Shown: positions 36,830-47,409, numbered from the stretch's first letter. The stretch: DNA of 64,000 nucleotides from Peribacillus butanolivorans (GCF_001273755.1 NZ_LGYA01000001.1:2658299-2722298); one strand, 5' to 3'. Translations and numbers: made by a program. The notes: generated from the letters alone by a model not told the origin.

Positions 36830-37996
36830 CTAGTTAAGAGTAATCTTTTTTTTGTTTGGATTTGTAATGGTCTGATTTTCGCCTATCAAGGTAATTTCAG
36901 AATTAACGGCTGAATTGCCTACTACAGCACCATCTTCTATAACACAATTGCTGGCAATAATACTTCTTTCTATATGAACGTTTTCACCAATCGTAACATT
37001 AGGCATAATGACTGAATCTTTAATCGTTGATCCATATCCCACCTGTACATTATAGGATAAAACGGAGTGATCAATGTTTCCATGTATCATGCAGCCCTCA
37101 TTAATAAGCGATTGGCTGACCTCTGCTTCTGATGATATATATTGTGGAGGGTGATTTGCATTTCGAGCAAAAATCTTCCACTGCTGATCATCCAACTGGA
37201 AATTTGGTGTTTCCTCCAATAAATCCATATGTGCCTGCCAAAGGCTCTCAACGGTTCCAACATCCTTCCAATAATCATTAAAACGATAGGCAAAAAGTTT
37301 TTTTCGATCTTCCAGCATCTTTGGAATAATGTTGCTGCCGAAATCATTGGATGAATTCACATCTTTTTCATCGTTAATTAAGTATTTCCTTAAGGTCTTC
37401 CAATTGAAAAGGTAAACACCCATAGAAGCCAGGTTACTCTTTGGATATTTTGGTTTCTCATCGAATTGAGTAACCCTATCGGCTTCATTCGTATTCATAA
37501 TGCCAAAACGGCTTGCTTCCTGCCAAGGTACTTGAATGACAGCTATTGTGGCCTCTGCATTTTTTTCGATATGATAATCAAGCATTTTGCTGTAATCCAT
37601 TTTATAAATATGGTCACCTGATAGGATCAACACGTGTTCCGGATCATAGTTATCAATGTATTGGATATTTTGATAAACAGCATTGGCTGTTCCTTTATAC
37701 CACTCGCCGCCTTCTTTCCCTTGATATGGAGGAAGAACAGAAACCCCTCCAACATCTAGATCTAAATCCCAAGCTTTACCGTTACCCACATAATCATTAA
37801 GTATCAAAGGCTGATATTGGGTCAGTACCCCAACAGTATCAATACCAGAATGAGTGCAGTTACTCAATGGAAAATCGATGATTCTATATTTCCCCCCGAA
37901 CGGAACAGCTGGTTTGGCCAGCCCAATAGTTAATTCACCTAATCTTGAACCCTGCCCTCCTGCCAATAACATTGCAATCCACTTTTTCGCTCCCAT
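36830..37996 (-). CDS. glgC: Glucose-1-phosphate adenylyltransferase
   Basis: This 388-residue enzyme makes ADP-glucose from glucose-1-phosphate and ATP, the committed step of glycogen synthesis. It has the nucleotide-binding loop [32 protein letters not shown], and a C-terminal beta-helix ([20 protein letters not shown]). Its ATG overlaps the glgB stop as TAATG, so the two are translationally coupled. Confidence 0.95.
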   Translation of the reverse strand: MGAKKWIAMLLAGGQGSRLGELTIGLAKPAVPFGGKYRIIDFPLSNCTHSGIDTVGVLTQYQPLILNDYVGNGKAWDLDLDVGGVSVLPPYQGKEGGEWYKGTANAVYQNIQYIDNYDPEHVLILSGDHIYKMDYSKMLDYHIEKNAEATIAVIQVPWQEASRFGIMNTNEADRVTQFDEKPKYPKSNLASMGVYLFNWKTLRKYLINDEKDVNSSNDFGSNIIPKMLEDRKKLFAYRFNDYWKDVGTVESLWQAHMDLLEETPNFQLDDQQWKIFARNANHPPQYISSEAEVSQSLINEGCMIHGNIDHSVLSYNVQVGYGSTIKDSVIMPNVTIGENVHIERSIIASNCVIEDGAVVGNSAVNSEITLIGENQTITNPNKKKITLN

Positions 37997-39936
37997 TAAT
38001 CGTTCACTCTCCCGCGTCTTTTTTTGGTTTGCTTCATGTAAATCGATACGCCTAATGGAGGTACTGTTATTTCCATACTGAATAGTTGATTATGATAAGG
38101 CTCTTTTTTTACATTTATGGGTTCTTTATTAACCTGACCTGACCCTCCGAAAGCTACAGAATCACTATTAAAGACCTCTATATATTTCCCCTGAGATGGT
38201 ACACCGATTTTATAATGATTATGAGTCTGAGCAGAAAAATTACAGACTACAATACAATAATCGCCTTTGCGTTTACCTTTTCTCATAAAGGTAAGAATAC
38301 TCTGACTACTATTGTTAGGATCTATCCATTCAAAACCCTCCTGATCATGATCTAGTCTCCATAGGCAGGAAGTTTCTCTATATAATTCTTGGAGGCTACG
38401 GAAGTAATGTGCTAGCTTTGTGTGTGATTCATATTCCAATAGCAGCCAATCTAATTGCTCCTCATCTTTCCACTCAATAAACTGACCAAATTCCCCACCC
38501 ATAAAGAGAAGTTTCTTACCAGGATGAGTCATAAAATAACCCAAGAGTAAACGCAAATTCGCAAATTTCTGCCAATAGTCACCTGGCATCTTATTCAATA
38601 AAGACCTTTTGCCATGAACTACTTCATCATGTGAAAAGGGTAATACGAAATTCTCTGAAAAAGCATAGAAAAATGAAAAGGTCAAAAGGCTGTGATGATT
38701 TGGTCTTTCACTCGTATCAAGTTTCATATATCGAAGAATATCGTTAGTCCATCCCATATTCCACTTATAATTAAAACCTAGACCGCCTATATCGGTAGGA
38801 GAAGTTATAAGTGGCCGGTCTGTTGCTTCTTCAGCCATCATTAAGGCGTTTGGATACTTCTTAAAAACCACTTCATTAAGTTTTTGCAAAAATTGTATTG
38901 CCTCAATGTTTTCTTCACCGCCATTTTGGTTTTTTAACTTTACCGGCAAAGGGTTATCATGATTTAAATACACCATAGAAGATACCGCATCGACACGAAC
39001 CCCGTCGATATGGTAAACGTCCATCCAAAACAACACATTTGATATGAGAAAACTAATTACCTCTGGTTTAGTAAAATCGAAATTGTATGTTCCCCATATT
39101 GGGCGATCAGCTCTAGTATAATCAATTGGTTCATAGAGAGGTGTTCCATCAAATCGGGCAAGACCATGCGCATCTTTACAAAAATGGGCGGGAACCCAGT
39201 CAAGAATTACACCAATGCCGTTTTGATGGCAGCGGTTTATAAAATACTTGAAATCTTCTGGTGAGCCATAACGGCTATTTACTGAATAATATCCAGTAAC
39301 CTGGTATCCCCAAGATTTATCGAATGGGTGTTCCAATATGGCCATGATTTCCACGTGTGTAAAACTATTATCAATCACATAGTCAACTAATCTATCAGCC
39401 AGTTCACGGTACGAATAAAATTCCCCGTCCTCTGTCTGTTTCCATGTTCCCGGATGAACTTCATATATCGACATAGGTTTATGATAAATATTTTCTTTTT
39501 TCCTATCGGCTATCCATTTCGAATCTTGCCATTCAAAATTATCCAACCTTTTAATGACAGAGGCTGTATTTGGCCTTATTTCCGAATAAAAAGCATAAGG
39601 ATCGGCCTTTAGGATACGTTTATTTCCGGATGTATGTATTTCGTATTTGTATAGCTCTCCTTCTTGTAATCCTGGTACAAACAACACCCAGATACCTGAA
39701 CGCTCAATCCGCTCCATAGCATGATCATTTCCATCCCAATTATTAAAATTACCGACTACTGAAACTTGCTTGGCATGGGGTGCCCAAACGGCAAATCTGA
39801 CTCCTGTTTTACCTGATGATGTAACAAAGTGTGCCCCAAGCATTTTATAACTTTCATAAAGTGTGCCTTCATGAAATAAATACAAATCAAAATCGCTTGG
39901 ATAAATCTCTTGTAGCTGGTCGATAATTGTATTCAA
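37996..39936 (-). CDS. glgB: 1,4-alpha-glucan branching enzyme
   Basis: This 646-residue GH13 enzyme introduces alpha-1,6 branches. It has an N-terminal CBM48 domain (about 20-125; [20 protein letters not shown]), the TIM barrel with catalytic Asp in [11 protein letters not shown], Glu in MMAEEATD and the transition-state Asp in FSHDEVVHG, then a beta domain. The start is TTG at 39934-39936, supported by GGAGGGG six bases upstream. It is the first gene of glgBCDA. B. subtilis transcribes this operon with SigE; I could not confirm a SigE promoter here. Confidence 0.95.
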   Translation of the reverse strand: MNTIIDQLQEIYPSDFDLYLFHEGTLYESYKMLGAHFVTSSGKTGVRFAVWAPHAKQVSVVGNFNNWDGNDHAMERIERSGIWVLFVPGLQEGELYKYEIHTSGNKRILKADPYAFYSEIRPNTASVIKRLDNFEWQDSKWIADRKKENIYHKPMSIYEVHPGTWKQTEDGEFYSYRELADRLVDYVIDNSFTHVEIMAILEHPFDKSWGYQVTGYYSVNSRYGSPEDFKYFINRCHQNGIGVILDWVPAHFCKDAHGLARFDGTPLYEPIDYTRADRPIWGTYNFDFTKPEVISFLISNVLFWMDVYHIDGVRVDAVSSMVYLNHDNPLPVKLKNQNGGEENIEAIQFLQKLNEVVFKKYPNALMMAEEATDRPLITSPTDIGGLGFNYKWNMGWTNDILRYMKLDTSERPNHHSLLTFSFFYAFSENFVLPFSHDEVVHGKRSLLNKMPGDYWQKFANLRLLLGYFMTHPGKKLLFMGGEFGQFIEWKDEEQLDWLLLEYESHTKLAHYFRSLQELYRETSCLWRLDHDQEGFEWIDPNNSSQSILTFMRKGKRKGDYCIVVCNFSAQTHNHYKIGVPSQGKYIEVFNSDSVAFGGSGQVNKEPINVKKEPYHNQLFSMEITVPPLGVSIYMKQTKKRRGRVND

Positions 39937-40178
39937 ATTTTACCCCTCCATCAACATGAACTCGATAACATTTTTCCCTTCCTTCCCCAGATATTATATA
40001 TATTCGATGGAAATTATATTAATCCTTCAAATGGAGGTGAAGTTATTGTAATTAATGTCCTTTTTTTAAATTTTAAAACATTTTTCGTAAAATATAACCA
40101 TTTTATGTAAAATAAAGCACAAAATTAAAGCCCTTCCCATATTTTAGGAAGAGCTCTAAGTAGCCATGTACGAAAACT
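39937..40178. promoter_or_regulatory. Leader region of the glycogen operon
   Basis: This AT-rich 242-bp spacer should hold the glgB promoter. A possible weak SigE-like arrangement occurs but is not convincing. The spacer also holds a hairpin (arms 40130-40137 and 40147-40154, one mismatch) that fits a terminator for the GH15-like gene upstream. Confidence 0.45.
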
Positions 40179-41192
40179 TCATGTTACTTGTTCAGTACGT
40201 ATCATTTTAGTTTTTGTTAAGAATAAATAAGATAAAGAAACGGACCATGCCAGAGGAGTATTTCCGTTAGGTATATTACTGCCTCCGATATATAATTCAG
40301 GAACTTCCCAGTTCTCTGGTATTATATTTTTTGTTTTCTCTATATATTCCTTTGCCTTGTTCATCATACCTAGTTCATGATAGCATAATCCCAGCCACGG
40401 AAGTCCGAAACACCACTCTGCTTCTTGACCTTCATTATAATAAAGGTCCCTTTCATACCGTATACAGCCGTTTGTTCTTTCAAGACGTTCTGAAACATTC
40501 TGCAATATTTTAAGGGCTGTATCTCGATCGACAAGCCGGTAAGGATAAATTAAAGATAGAAGGGCTAAGTCCGTCTCTTTCGTATAGCTTTCTCTTGGAA
40601 GCAAAAAACGAAGTGTTTCCTCACCCCTTTTAATTAATTCCTCTTTTACGTTGACCAGCATTTTAACGGAATTCAAACCAGCTACACAGGCACCGATACT
40701 GGAAGCGTGAATTTCTATATTTTCTTCCCAAATGCCATTATCTTCTGACTGCCAATATTGTAGGCATTCCAAGTAGTTAACTAACTTTTGAACAATCCGT
40801 AAATCATGCTCATCTCTTAACACCTTTTTACCATACCGGTACCCTTCACCAACTCCCCATAAAAAGGCACCAATCGCATCATTTTGAGCATGCCCCCACT
40901 CTTCCGGAAGTTCTTTAAGATCAGTAGAATATCTAGAATGGATATGTTCAAAAAGATACTGGGGTTTCTGTTCAGTATGAATATCTATTTTCCATTCGTA
41001 AGTTCGAAATAACTCAAATAACGCATGGTACGCTTTCTCATAACGATCGGATGTATCATTTAAAAAAGGCAATACTGTATATACGACATCCCGGATCCAG
41101 ACATAATTATAATCATTGGAAACACTCGCTGTATACGCTCCATTGGAAAGACGCATACGATCAAGAACCTCTAGTGCACCGTTTACATTCAT
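40179..41192 (-). CDS. GH15-like glycoside hydrolase (glucoamylase-related)
   Basis: This 337-residue protein contains WIRDVVYTVLPF near the N-terminus, ENIEIHASSIGACVAGLNSV in the middle and GQEAEWCFGLPWLGLCYHEL late, all typical of the (alpha/alpha)6 barrel of GH15 and phosphorylase-kinase-alpha-like proteins. It is shorter than full glucoamylases (~600 aa) and lacks their N-terminal beta domain. It has no signal peptide, so it should act inside the cell, plausibly on glycogen or oligosaccharides. It is upstream of glgB on the same strand; GGAGGTG precedes the start. Confidence 0.75.
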   Translation of the reverse strand: MNVNGALEVLDRMRLSNGAYTASVSNDYNYVWIRDVVYTVLPFLNDTSDRYEKAYHALFELFRTYEWKIDIHTEQKPQYLFEHIHSRYSTDLKELPEEWGHAQNDAIGAFLWGVGEGYRYGKKVLRDEHDLRIVQKLVNYLECLQYWQSEDNGIWEENIEIHASSIGACVAGLNSVKMLVNVKEELIKRGEETLRFLLPRESYTKETDLALLSLIYPYRLVDRDTALKILQNVSERLERTNGCIRYERDLYYNEGQEAEWCFGLPWLGLCYHELGMMNKAKEYIEKTKNIIPENWEVPELYIGGSNIPNGNTPLAWSVSLSYLFLTKTKMIRTEQVT

Positions 41193-41526
41193 TAGTTATA
41201 CACCTCCGAAGCTATTTGCTTATTCTCATTGTTGACAGCCTTCCATTTTCTAAACGTTTTGCCATTTATTTTAAATTATAAGCGCTTTCAATTCTGTTAT
41301 CAGAAACTACATTCTAGAAGTTCATTTAGATTAGTTTATGTACTAAAGGTCTCTTTTGATAATCAAGCTTTCAATGTTCTCTAAAAAGCGTTATATGCCT
41401 ATTTGATAAGAAAAAAACTTTATATTTTTTGCTATTTATATATGAGCACAAAAAAACCAGTAATGATTACTCACTACTAGTAATATTGTCCTATCGCCAT
41501 AATGTTTAGTCTTTATTTTGCCTATT
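41193..41526. other. Intergenic region between the GH15-like gene and azlD
   Basis: No gene is seen. The palindrome AGTAATGATTACT (41459-41471) lies about 55 bp beyond the azlD stop on the minus strand, with A-rich and T-rich flanks, and may be part of a weak terminator. Confidence 0.4.
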
Positions 41527-41853
41527 TTAAAAGAAAAATCTCATTACCATCAAAGATAGTACTCCTATTAGAACAGTTACTAATAAACTTCTAGTAAAAA
41601 TGGCAACTATAAACGTCGGTATAGCCGCAGCTAAATTCAGTGCATTTTCCTTAATTGAAAAGACCTGCTCTGATAAAAGAAGCTCTTGTGCAAGCAAAGC
41701 AGCCATGACGGCTACTGGTACATGCTTTAACCAATTGATTCCCCACTCAGGAATCTCCATTTTGCTAAGCAGCATTAATGGAACGACTCTGGGGATGGAG
41801 GTTACAATTGAAGTACCTAAGATAACAAGAAAGATATATCCTGTTATTTCCAT
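41527..41853 (-). CDS. azlD: AzlD-family branched-chain amino acid exporter subunit
   Basis: This 108-residue membrane protein has four hydrophobic segments. It starts MEITGYIFLVILGTSIVTSIPRVVP, of which I cite ILGTSIVTSIPRVVPL as the diagnostic stretch. It pairs with AzlC to export branched-chain amino acids or their analogues. Its start overlaps the end of azlC by 10 bp, indicating translational coupling. Confidence 0.88.
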   Translation of the reverse strand: MEITGYIFLVILGTSIVTSIPRVVPLMLLSKMEIPEWGINWLKHVPVAVMAALLAQELLLSEQVFSIKENALNLAAAIPTFIVAIFTRSLLVTVLIGVLSLMVMRFFF

Positions 41854-42584
41854 CTTTCAATCACCATCCCTATCGCTGAAGCTAATATTGTTGCAACTAT
41901 AACGCCTGTACTTCCAGGGAAGATAAAACTTATAGCAACCACAATTAAAATGGCACTTAAAGCGACTACAAGATCTATGAAAAACTTTTTTTTACTTAGA
42001 ATCTGTAAAACTAATAGACCAATAAACATAGCAGGCAGGGCAAAGTCCAACCCGTATTTTTCTGGATTCGGAATCCACTGGCCAAAAAAACCCCCTGCCA
42101 TGTTTGCAACAAACCAGTTTAAATAGGCTGCTAGATTCAGGCCTAACATCCATTTAAAATCAAGTTTTTTCTTTTTCTGCGCTTGGGTGACAGCCACTCC
42201 AAACGTTTCATCAGTTAATAAGGCTCCTGTTATCAGGTTTTGCCTCGAGGTTTGATGTCGGAAATAAGGTGCCAATGCTGCACTTAGTAAAAGATGACGA
42301 CTGTTAACAAAAAATATCGTGAAAATAATGGCCGATACCGGATGGCTTGCAGCAATCATACCTGCCGCTATAAATTGGCCGGATCCTGCATATAGTAAAA
42401 GAGACATAAGTGCCACTTCAATCATGCTTAATCCTGACGTTTTTTCGACTACCCCTGCTGCAAACCCAATGCTTAAGTATCCCAATAATGTCGGTATACA
42501 ATCCCTAACTCCCTGCCAAAAGCCTTCACCTTCTTTAACTTCGGAAAAAGTACTACTTTTCCATTCCGCACTATCCTGACTCAC
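41844..42584 (-). CDS. azlC: AzlC-family branched-chain amino acid exporter, large subunit
   Basis: This 246-residue membrane protein has about seven helices. Family blocks are GVRDCIPTLLGYLSIGFAAG near the N-terminus, YAGSGQFIAAGMI, and FFVNSRHLLLSAAL. The start is GTG at 42584 with GGTGGAG upstream; the frame opens 11 codons earlier without a ribosome binding site. It follows mug by 32 bp and overlaps azlD. B. subtilis azlCD is under AzlB control; no regulator gene is adjacent here. Confidence 0.88.
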   Translation of the reverse strand: MSQDSAEWKSSTFSEVKEGEGFWQGVRDCIPTLLGYLSIGFAAGVVEKTSGLSMIEVALMSLLLYAGSGQFIAAGMIAASHPVSAIIFTIFFVNSRHLLLSAALAPYFRHQTSRQNLITGALLTDETFGVAVTQAQKKKKLDFKWMLGLNLAAYLNWFVANMAGGFFGQWIPNPEKYGLDFALPAMFIGLLVLQILSKKKFFIDLVVALSAILIVVAISFIFPGSTGVIVATILASAIGMVIERWK

Positions 42585-42616
42585 ATAAAACTCCACCCTT
42601 GTTTTAATATGTAACA

Positions 42617-43135
42617 TTAACTATATTTTAAATTGTCGATAAGTACTGGCAACTCACTATATATTTCAATAATTTCTTCAATTCTCATTCTTACTAAACC
42701 GCTTGATGATGGAGCAACAAATTCCTTCGTCACGATATCGTCTGAATTTTTTTGGAGTCCCCATGCATTTTTTCGTATTTGCCGATATTCCTGATAGACA
42801 CCCTTACCAACGAAACAGACTAGTAAGGGTTTGTATTTTTCAATTTTTTTCTTTAATTGTTTCCTTCCTTCTACATACTCTTCTTTTGTGATTTCATCAG
42901 CACCTCTTGTAGGCCTAGAAACGATATTTGTAAAACCATAGCCTAAATCTAGTAACGAAGAATCTTCAGTTGGATGATATTTTCTAGGGGTCAGACCAGA
43001 TTCGAAGAGAATTTTCCAAAAGCGATTGTTGGGATTCGCATAATGATGACCTGTCTGCCCTGAACGGATACTTGGATTAAAGCCAACAAACAAAATATCT
43101 AGGTTTTCCTTCAAATGATCGGATATGCCCTCCAT
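42617..43135 (-). CDS. mug: Mug-type G/T(U)-mismatch DNA glycosylase
   Basis: This 172-residue uracil-DNA-glycosylase-superfamily enzyme has the active-site motif GFNPSIRSGQTGHHYANPNN (starting near residue 18). The late motif PSSSGLVRMR matches the DNA-intercalation loop. It removes uracil or thymine opposite G. It is 32 bp upstream of azlC on the same strand, probably without functional link. Confidence 0.9.
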   Translation of the reverse strand: MEGISDHLKENLDILFVGFNPSIRSGQTGHHYANPNNRFWKILFESGLTPRKYHPTEDSSLLDLGYGFTNIVSRPTRGADEITKEEYVEGRKQLKKKIEKYKPLLVCFVGKGVYQEYRQIRKNAWGLQKNSDDIVTKEFVAPSSSGLVRMRIEEIIEIYSELPVLIDNLKYS

Positions 43136-43304
43136 TGTATAACCCCTTTTCCATTCTCTTAGATATTATTGTACAAAACTGAAAAATATTTTCCTACCTT
43201 TTCCGACATTATTTTGCTGAAAATGTAATAGGTAACTAGGAGTGTTGGCGCCACCCATATAGTCCAAGGTTTTCGGGCCATATAATGCCGAATCGACACG
43301 CACC

Positions 43305-43342
43305 AGACTTTACAGAAGGGTCTTTTCCTTTCTGTAAAGTCT
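43305..43342. terminator. Orphan long hairpin
   Basis: A 16-bp stem with one G:T pair (43305-43320 with 43327-43342) lies between the mug and patB-like genes, away from either stop codon. On the minus strand the patB terminator precedes it, so it serves no visible gene. The flanking DNA (43136-43400) shows no gene. Confidence 0.5.
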
Positions 43343-43403
43343 GTAGTAACACCATGCCTAACACAATGGAAAGGTAGTAGATTTATTCATGAGTAAAATA
43401 AAG

Positions 43404-43440
43404 AAGAAACCTGCTAGCTAAAATCGTTAGCAGGATTCTT
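43404..43440 (-). terminator. Terminator overlapping the patB-like stop
   Basis: The stem aagaaNcctgcta/tagcaggNttctt (43404-43416 with 43428-43440, one mismatch) spans the stop codon of the minus-strand gene. Confidence 0.6.
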
Positions 43441-44593
43441 CTTTTCCTTTTACTGCCGCTTTCATTCTAAGTAAAGCTTCAGTTAGAACCTCACGCGGAC
43501 ATGCAATATTTATACGTTCAAAACCATAGCCACCGCTACCAAACTTCATACCTTCATCGAGCCGAACTCTTACATTTTCTAAGAAGAACGAATGCAATTT
43601 GTCATGTGGAATTCCTAGATCTCGACAATCTAACCAAATCAAATGGGTTGCTTCTGGTTTCACAATTTTAATTGAAGGAATATATTCTTTTAGAAAGGAA
43701 CAAACATATTGAAGATTCTCTTCCAAATACCCCTTTACTTCTTGGAGCCAAGGTAAACCATTATAGTAGGCAGCAATCGTTCCTTCCACGGCAAAGGCAT
43801 TTGGACGCATTAATCCATATCCTGTTAAAAGCGCCTCATACTTTTCTTTAACATCTTTATTCGGAATAATAAAAATAGAGCTTTGCATTCCCGCAATGTT
43901 AAATGTTTTACTTGGTGCGGCACATGTAATAGAAAATTTTAAATGGTTTGGATGAACCGTTGCAAATGGTATGTGTTTATAACCTGAGTAAGTTAAATCT
44001 CCATGCATTTCATCCGAAATAACAAAGACACCATGTTTATCACAAATTTCTCCTATTTTTCTCAATTCTTCAAAAGTCCACACTCTACCTACTGGATTGT
44101 GAGGGCTACACAAAATAAATACTTTCGTATTTGGCTGTGATGCTTTTTCCTCAAAATCTTCAAAATTCATTTCATAGGCACCATTCGAATAAATGAGGGA
44201 ATTGTTTAAAATGGTACAACCTTGTGTTTCAATCGTAGAAAAGAACGGATAATATACGGGGTCTTGTACGATAACCCCATCACCCGGTTGTGTTAATGCT
44301 TTTAACAATAAATTAATTCCAGGAATGATTCCCGGGCTAAAAGAAATCCATTCTCGTTTTAACTCCCAATCATATTGTGTTATCCACCAATACTGAACAG
44401 CATCATAATAACGCTCACAAAACGTACTATAGCCGTAAATTCCGTGCAGTGCCTTTTGACTTATGGCATTTACTATTTCTTCTGAAACTTGAAAATCCAT
44501 ATCGGCAATACATAATGGAATAATATCTTGATCTTCTATATACCATTTAACCGAATGTGTTTTTCTTCGATCAATTAATTTTTCTAGTTGCAT
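43427..44593 (-). CDS. patB: PatB/MalY-family aminotransferase or cystathionine beta-lyase
   Basis: This 388-residue PLP enzyme of fold type I has the substrate-binding N-terminal block LIDRRKTHSVKWY, the cofactor stretch SPHNPVGRVWT and the PLP-Lys in APSKTFNIAG (Lys229). B. subtilis PatB has C-S lyase activity on cystathionine and related thioethers; MalY has regulatory roles in enterobacteria. The length fits. A promoter was not assigned; the gene appears monocistronic. Confidence 0.85.
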   Translation of the reverse strand: MQLEKLIDRRKTHSVKWYIEDQDIIPLCIADMDFQVSEEIVNAISQKALHGIYGYSTFCERYYDAVQYWWITQYDWELKREWISFSPGIIPGINLLLKALTQPGDGVIVQDPVYYPFFSTIETQGCTILNNSLIYSNGAYEMNFEDFEEKASQPNTKVFILCSPHNPVGRVWTFEELRKIGEICDKHGVFVISDEMHGDLTYSGYKHIPFATVHPNHLKFSITCAAPSKTFNIAGMQSSIFIIPNKDVKEKYEALLTGYGLMRPNAFAVEGTIAAYYNGLPWLQEVKGYLEENLQYVCSFLKEYIPSIKIVKPEATHLIWLDCRDLGIPHDKLHSFFLENVRVRLDEGMKFGSGGYGFERINIACPREVLTEALLRMKAAVKGKEESC

Positions 44594-45284
44594 GACTTTC
44601 TCTCCTAACTTTCATTCCCTATTGATAATCAATCCATATTATATAGGAAATTGAAGCACATAGTAGGTGTGACTTTGGCTTTTCTTAAATAAAGTCAGTT
44701 AATAACTTAGCAGCCTCGTCCATAAATCTCCAACAAATAATAATTTATCAAAAAATGCAGTAACTTTAAGAATAAAACTAAAAAAACAGGCATGCCCGTT
44801 AAGTAAGCGTTAATAACAAAGCCAGGCGTTTGTAATGCCCAAAACATCCATATCTACTTTATTTTTCTCGAAAAATATATAACGCCTTAGATTAAACAAC
44901 ATAAATGATGATACTTAAAAACATACTACAGATCATAAACAAAATCCCTATTTTTTTGATGTCCCCATTTCAGAGCCCCTTCGAATTATTATTTGCTTCA
45001 AATAACTGCATTAATAATTTTCACATCATACTTACTTTTTACTCTTTCTGACTTCCCACACCCTTTATCTTCCAAACACTAATCATTATGCTTCTAAACG
45101 GTCAATTCAGACTGGCGACGACTTTTGACTACCAGTAGACCTCATTTTCACAAGTTACGATGGTGTTTACGAAAAAAGAGGAGCCGGCACGAACCTAAAA
45201 ATAAAAAAAGCAGAAAAAGAAGTTCATGAATTTTTCAATAAACCTAATGAAGTGGTCTATATAATAACCCTATTGTACTAAAAA
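44594..45284. other. About 690 bp without a supported gene
   Basis: I found no frame with a ribosome binding site and similarity. A short plus-strand piece near 45210-45285 reads AEKEVHEFFNKPNEVVYII, which looks like protein but has no start and is followed by a stop; it may be a remnant. Confidence 0.4.
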
Positions 45285-45288
45285 AAGC

Positions 45289-45322
45289 AAAAGCCAGTCC
45301 TTTTTTAACAGAACTGGCCTTA
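45289..45322 (-). terminator. Terminator of the NlpC/P60 endopeptidase gene
   Basis: An imperfect stem based on aagccagt/actggcct is followed on the minus strand by a long T-run. It is about 35 bp beyond the stop. Confidence 0.7.
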
Positions 45323-45356
45323 AACTCTATATTTATATGTCAGAAAAGTAACCCTA

Positions 45357-46031
45357 TCATTTATATGTTTTTGCTCCTATATATCTATCCGACCAATAAC
45401 TATTATTCATCGAAGTAATTGATACACCTTTTGAGGAGGAGCTATGAATGAATTGGTTTCCACCGATATATATCCCCATATGAGAGGCACCTGATTTATA
45501 GGTTTCAAAAAACACAAGATCCCCGGCTTTTGGGGAAGAAACCTTTTTCCCCTTCTTGTATACTTCTCCAACAGTTCGTGGCATAGTCACATTGGAACTT
45601 TCTTTAAAAACATATTTTACAAACCCACTGCAATCAAAACCTTTTGGCGAACTCCCTCCCCATACATAAGGGACATTCAAATGTTTTTTAGCGTTACTTA
45701 CCAGCTTAGCAGATGAATAACTGTTTGCTTGTTGGGCGTTTTTTTTGGTTATCCCCAAAGCTTTATAGGTATTCGCACCGACAATACCATCTGCTTTTAG
45801 GCCTTTTCTTTTTTGAAATTTCACTACTGAACTTTTCGTAACCGTCCCAAAATATGTAGTCGTGTTTTTACTAGTGAAGTATCCTTTTTTCTTCAGAACC
45901 CCTTGTAATTGTTTAACTTCGGTATGCGTCATTCCACTTTTCAACGTACGATCACCTAATGCAGCATTACTAACTAAAGGATTGGATAGCAACAAACCGG
46001 TCACAACACATGTAGCTATAATTTTTTTCAT
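45357..46031 (-). CDS. Secreted NlpC/P60 endopeptidase with peptidoglycan-binding domain
   Basis: This 224-residue secreted protein has a signal peptide (MKKIIATCVVTGLLLSNPLV, cleavage after SNA at residue 23) and a PG_binding_1 domain (about 30-92; GYFTSKNTTTYFGTVTKSSV). The NlpC/P60 domain (about 107-224) carries Cys134 in FDCSGF, His184 in SHMGIY and His196 in FIHSSS. It cuts DL-peptide bonds in cell-wall stem peptides. The start at 46031 is chosen for the signal peptide, although the GGGGG motif is a rather distant 12 nt away; a GTG at 46076 would put the signal 15 residues inside. Confidence 0.88.
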   Translation of the reverse strand: MKKIIATCVVTGLLLSNPLVSNAALGDRTLKSGMTHTEVKQLQGVLKKKGYFTSKNTTTYFGTVTKSSVVKFQKRKGLKADGIVGANTYKALGITKKNAQQANSYSSAKLVSNAKKHLNVPYVWGGSSPKGFDCSGFVKYVFKESSNVTMPRTVGEVYKKGKKVSSPKAGDLVFFETYKSGASHMGIYIGGNQFIHSSSSKGVSITSMNNSYWSDRYIGAKTYK

Positions 46032-46495
46032 ATTAAATATTTTCCCCCAGAGAATCACTTTTTTTAATTCTATCACTCATTCACGACACTTTTTTTTACA
46101 GTTTCATTACAAAATCATGCATATTTTGAGCTTAAATGACATAAACTATAAAATCTGGTAATATATTAGTAAATTATACTTACTGTCGAGAACGCCATCA
46201 GATTTTGAACAAACTATTTGGCTTTTTACCTTCTCTAACAACAATACCAAAATTCTAAAAGCCTCTCGCTGGCCCGTAAATAGCCTTTGCTTCCTTGAGC
46301 AAACGTTTCTTTTTACCATATAATTCAAATTAAAATAAACCTTACAAATATGATAATTTTATCTTATACATTTTTAAAGTTAAGATATAAAAAGATACGT
46401 TAAGTAATTAATAATGGTAGGACATAAGTAGGGCAGATCCTAAAAAAATTGAAAAAACAATTTGAATTAAGATCAGTTGACAGGGGTGAAATACT
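46032..46495. other. Intergenic region before the broken LysR gene
   Basis: No supported gene is seen. A 60-codon minus-strand frame (46146-46328) is not credible on its own. Confidence 0.4.
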
Positions 46496-47000
46496 TTGCG
46501 TTTCAAGTAATTCTTATAAATAGCAAAAACTGGCTCAATTGCGTATACGGCTGAACGACTTTATGTATCTTCTTCAGGTATAAGTCTTGCGATAAGTAGT
46601 TTAGAGGAAGAACTGTATGTAAAGATATTTGAACGCACTAGAACTAGATTAGAGTCAACCGAAATCGGAAAAACCTAATCATAAAAGCACAGGAAAATTA
46701 TAAGGATATATACAAATATCCAATTCATGCCAACTTAAATGATGATGATAGAAAAAATTTTCACACTCAATCATTTGGGAAATTTAGCAAACTTAACATT
46801 CTGATTCAATCACAAAATTCTGAAACAAAAAAATATTTTATTTCACAGTGATTTGCAATCGGATTTGAATCGGACTTAACTATCAAATCCGATTGATTTT
46901 ATCAACGTGAAGATATTATAGTTAAGCCTGAATTAGGTATAGAATCGAAAGTGTCCTATTCGATTAAAAAGCCATTTTTTTCTGTTGCAGTGTTTAGAAA
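46496..47000 (+). pseudogene. Broken LysR-family regulator gene
   Basis: A TTG at 46496 with GGGGTG upstream begins LRFK, then stop, FL, stop, IAKTGSIAYTAERLYVSSSG and ISLAISSLEEELYVKIFERT, clearly the LysR helix-turn-helix. A TAA soon follows. Further on, pieces such as YQREDIIVKPELGIESKVSY match the C-terminal part of LysR effector domains. At least three stops and one or more indels are present. The intact form would have been a ~290-residue transcriptional regulator. The 3' limit is approximate. Confidence 0.8.
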
Positions 47001-47088
47001 GAACTTCATGTTCAAGCTAATAATTTCAAAGAATAATATAAGACCAAAGATATATAGTTACATAAAAACTTTCAGGAGGTATTATCTA

Positions 47089-47130
47089 AACAAAAGAAGG
47101 GATTTCACTTCAAAGTGAATCCCTTCTTTT
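47089..47130. terminator. Strong hairpin after the broken genes
   Basis: Arms caaaagaagggatt and aatcccttcttttg with one bulged T form a long stem flanked by A and T runs; it can act in both directions. Confidence 0.75.
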
Positions 47131-47136
47131 GTTTAA

Positions 47137-47277
47137 TTATCCTTTATACTCGATGATGATCCGCTTATTCACTGCTCATTTAAGTTCTTTTAATGATAAT
47201 CCCTCATTTTCCGCTCTTTCACACAAAGCTTCTAATTCTTGGTCTCTTGCAAATCGTAATGGAATAAATTGCTGCAT
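47137..47277 (-). pseudogene. Remnant of an unknown small gene
   Basis: On the minus strand ATG at 47277 starts MQQFIPLRFARDQELEALCE and RAENEGLSLKELK, then TGA (47176-47178). The frame continues AVNKRIIIEYKG to a final stop near 47137. The composition looks like a real helical protein with one premature stop. I do not recognise the family. The strong hairpin at 47089 would be its terminator. Confidence 0.4.
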
Positions 47278-47409
47278 TGTTAGTTTTGAATTTTTTACCT
47301 TTGTTTCCTTTTACAACTTATCTGAACTTGCGGTCTGTCTCCTCGATAGGAACGTTATTTCCAAAAAGAGGTTTAATATTTAAATATCCGAGTAATTTTT
47401 GGATTTGCC

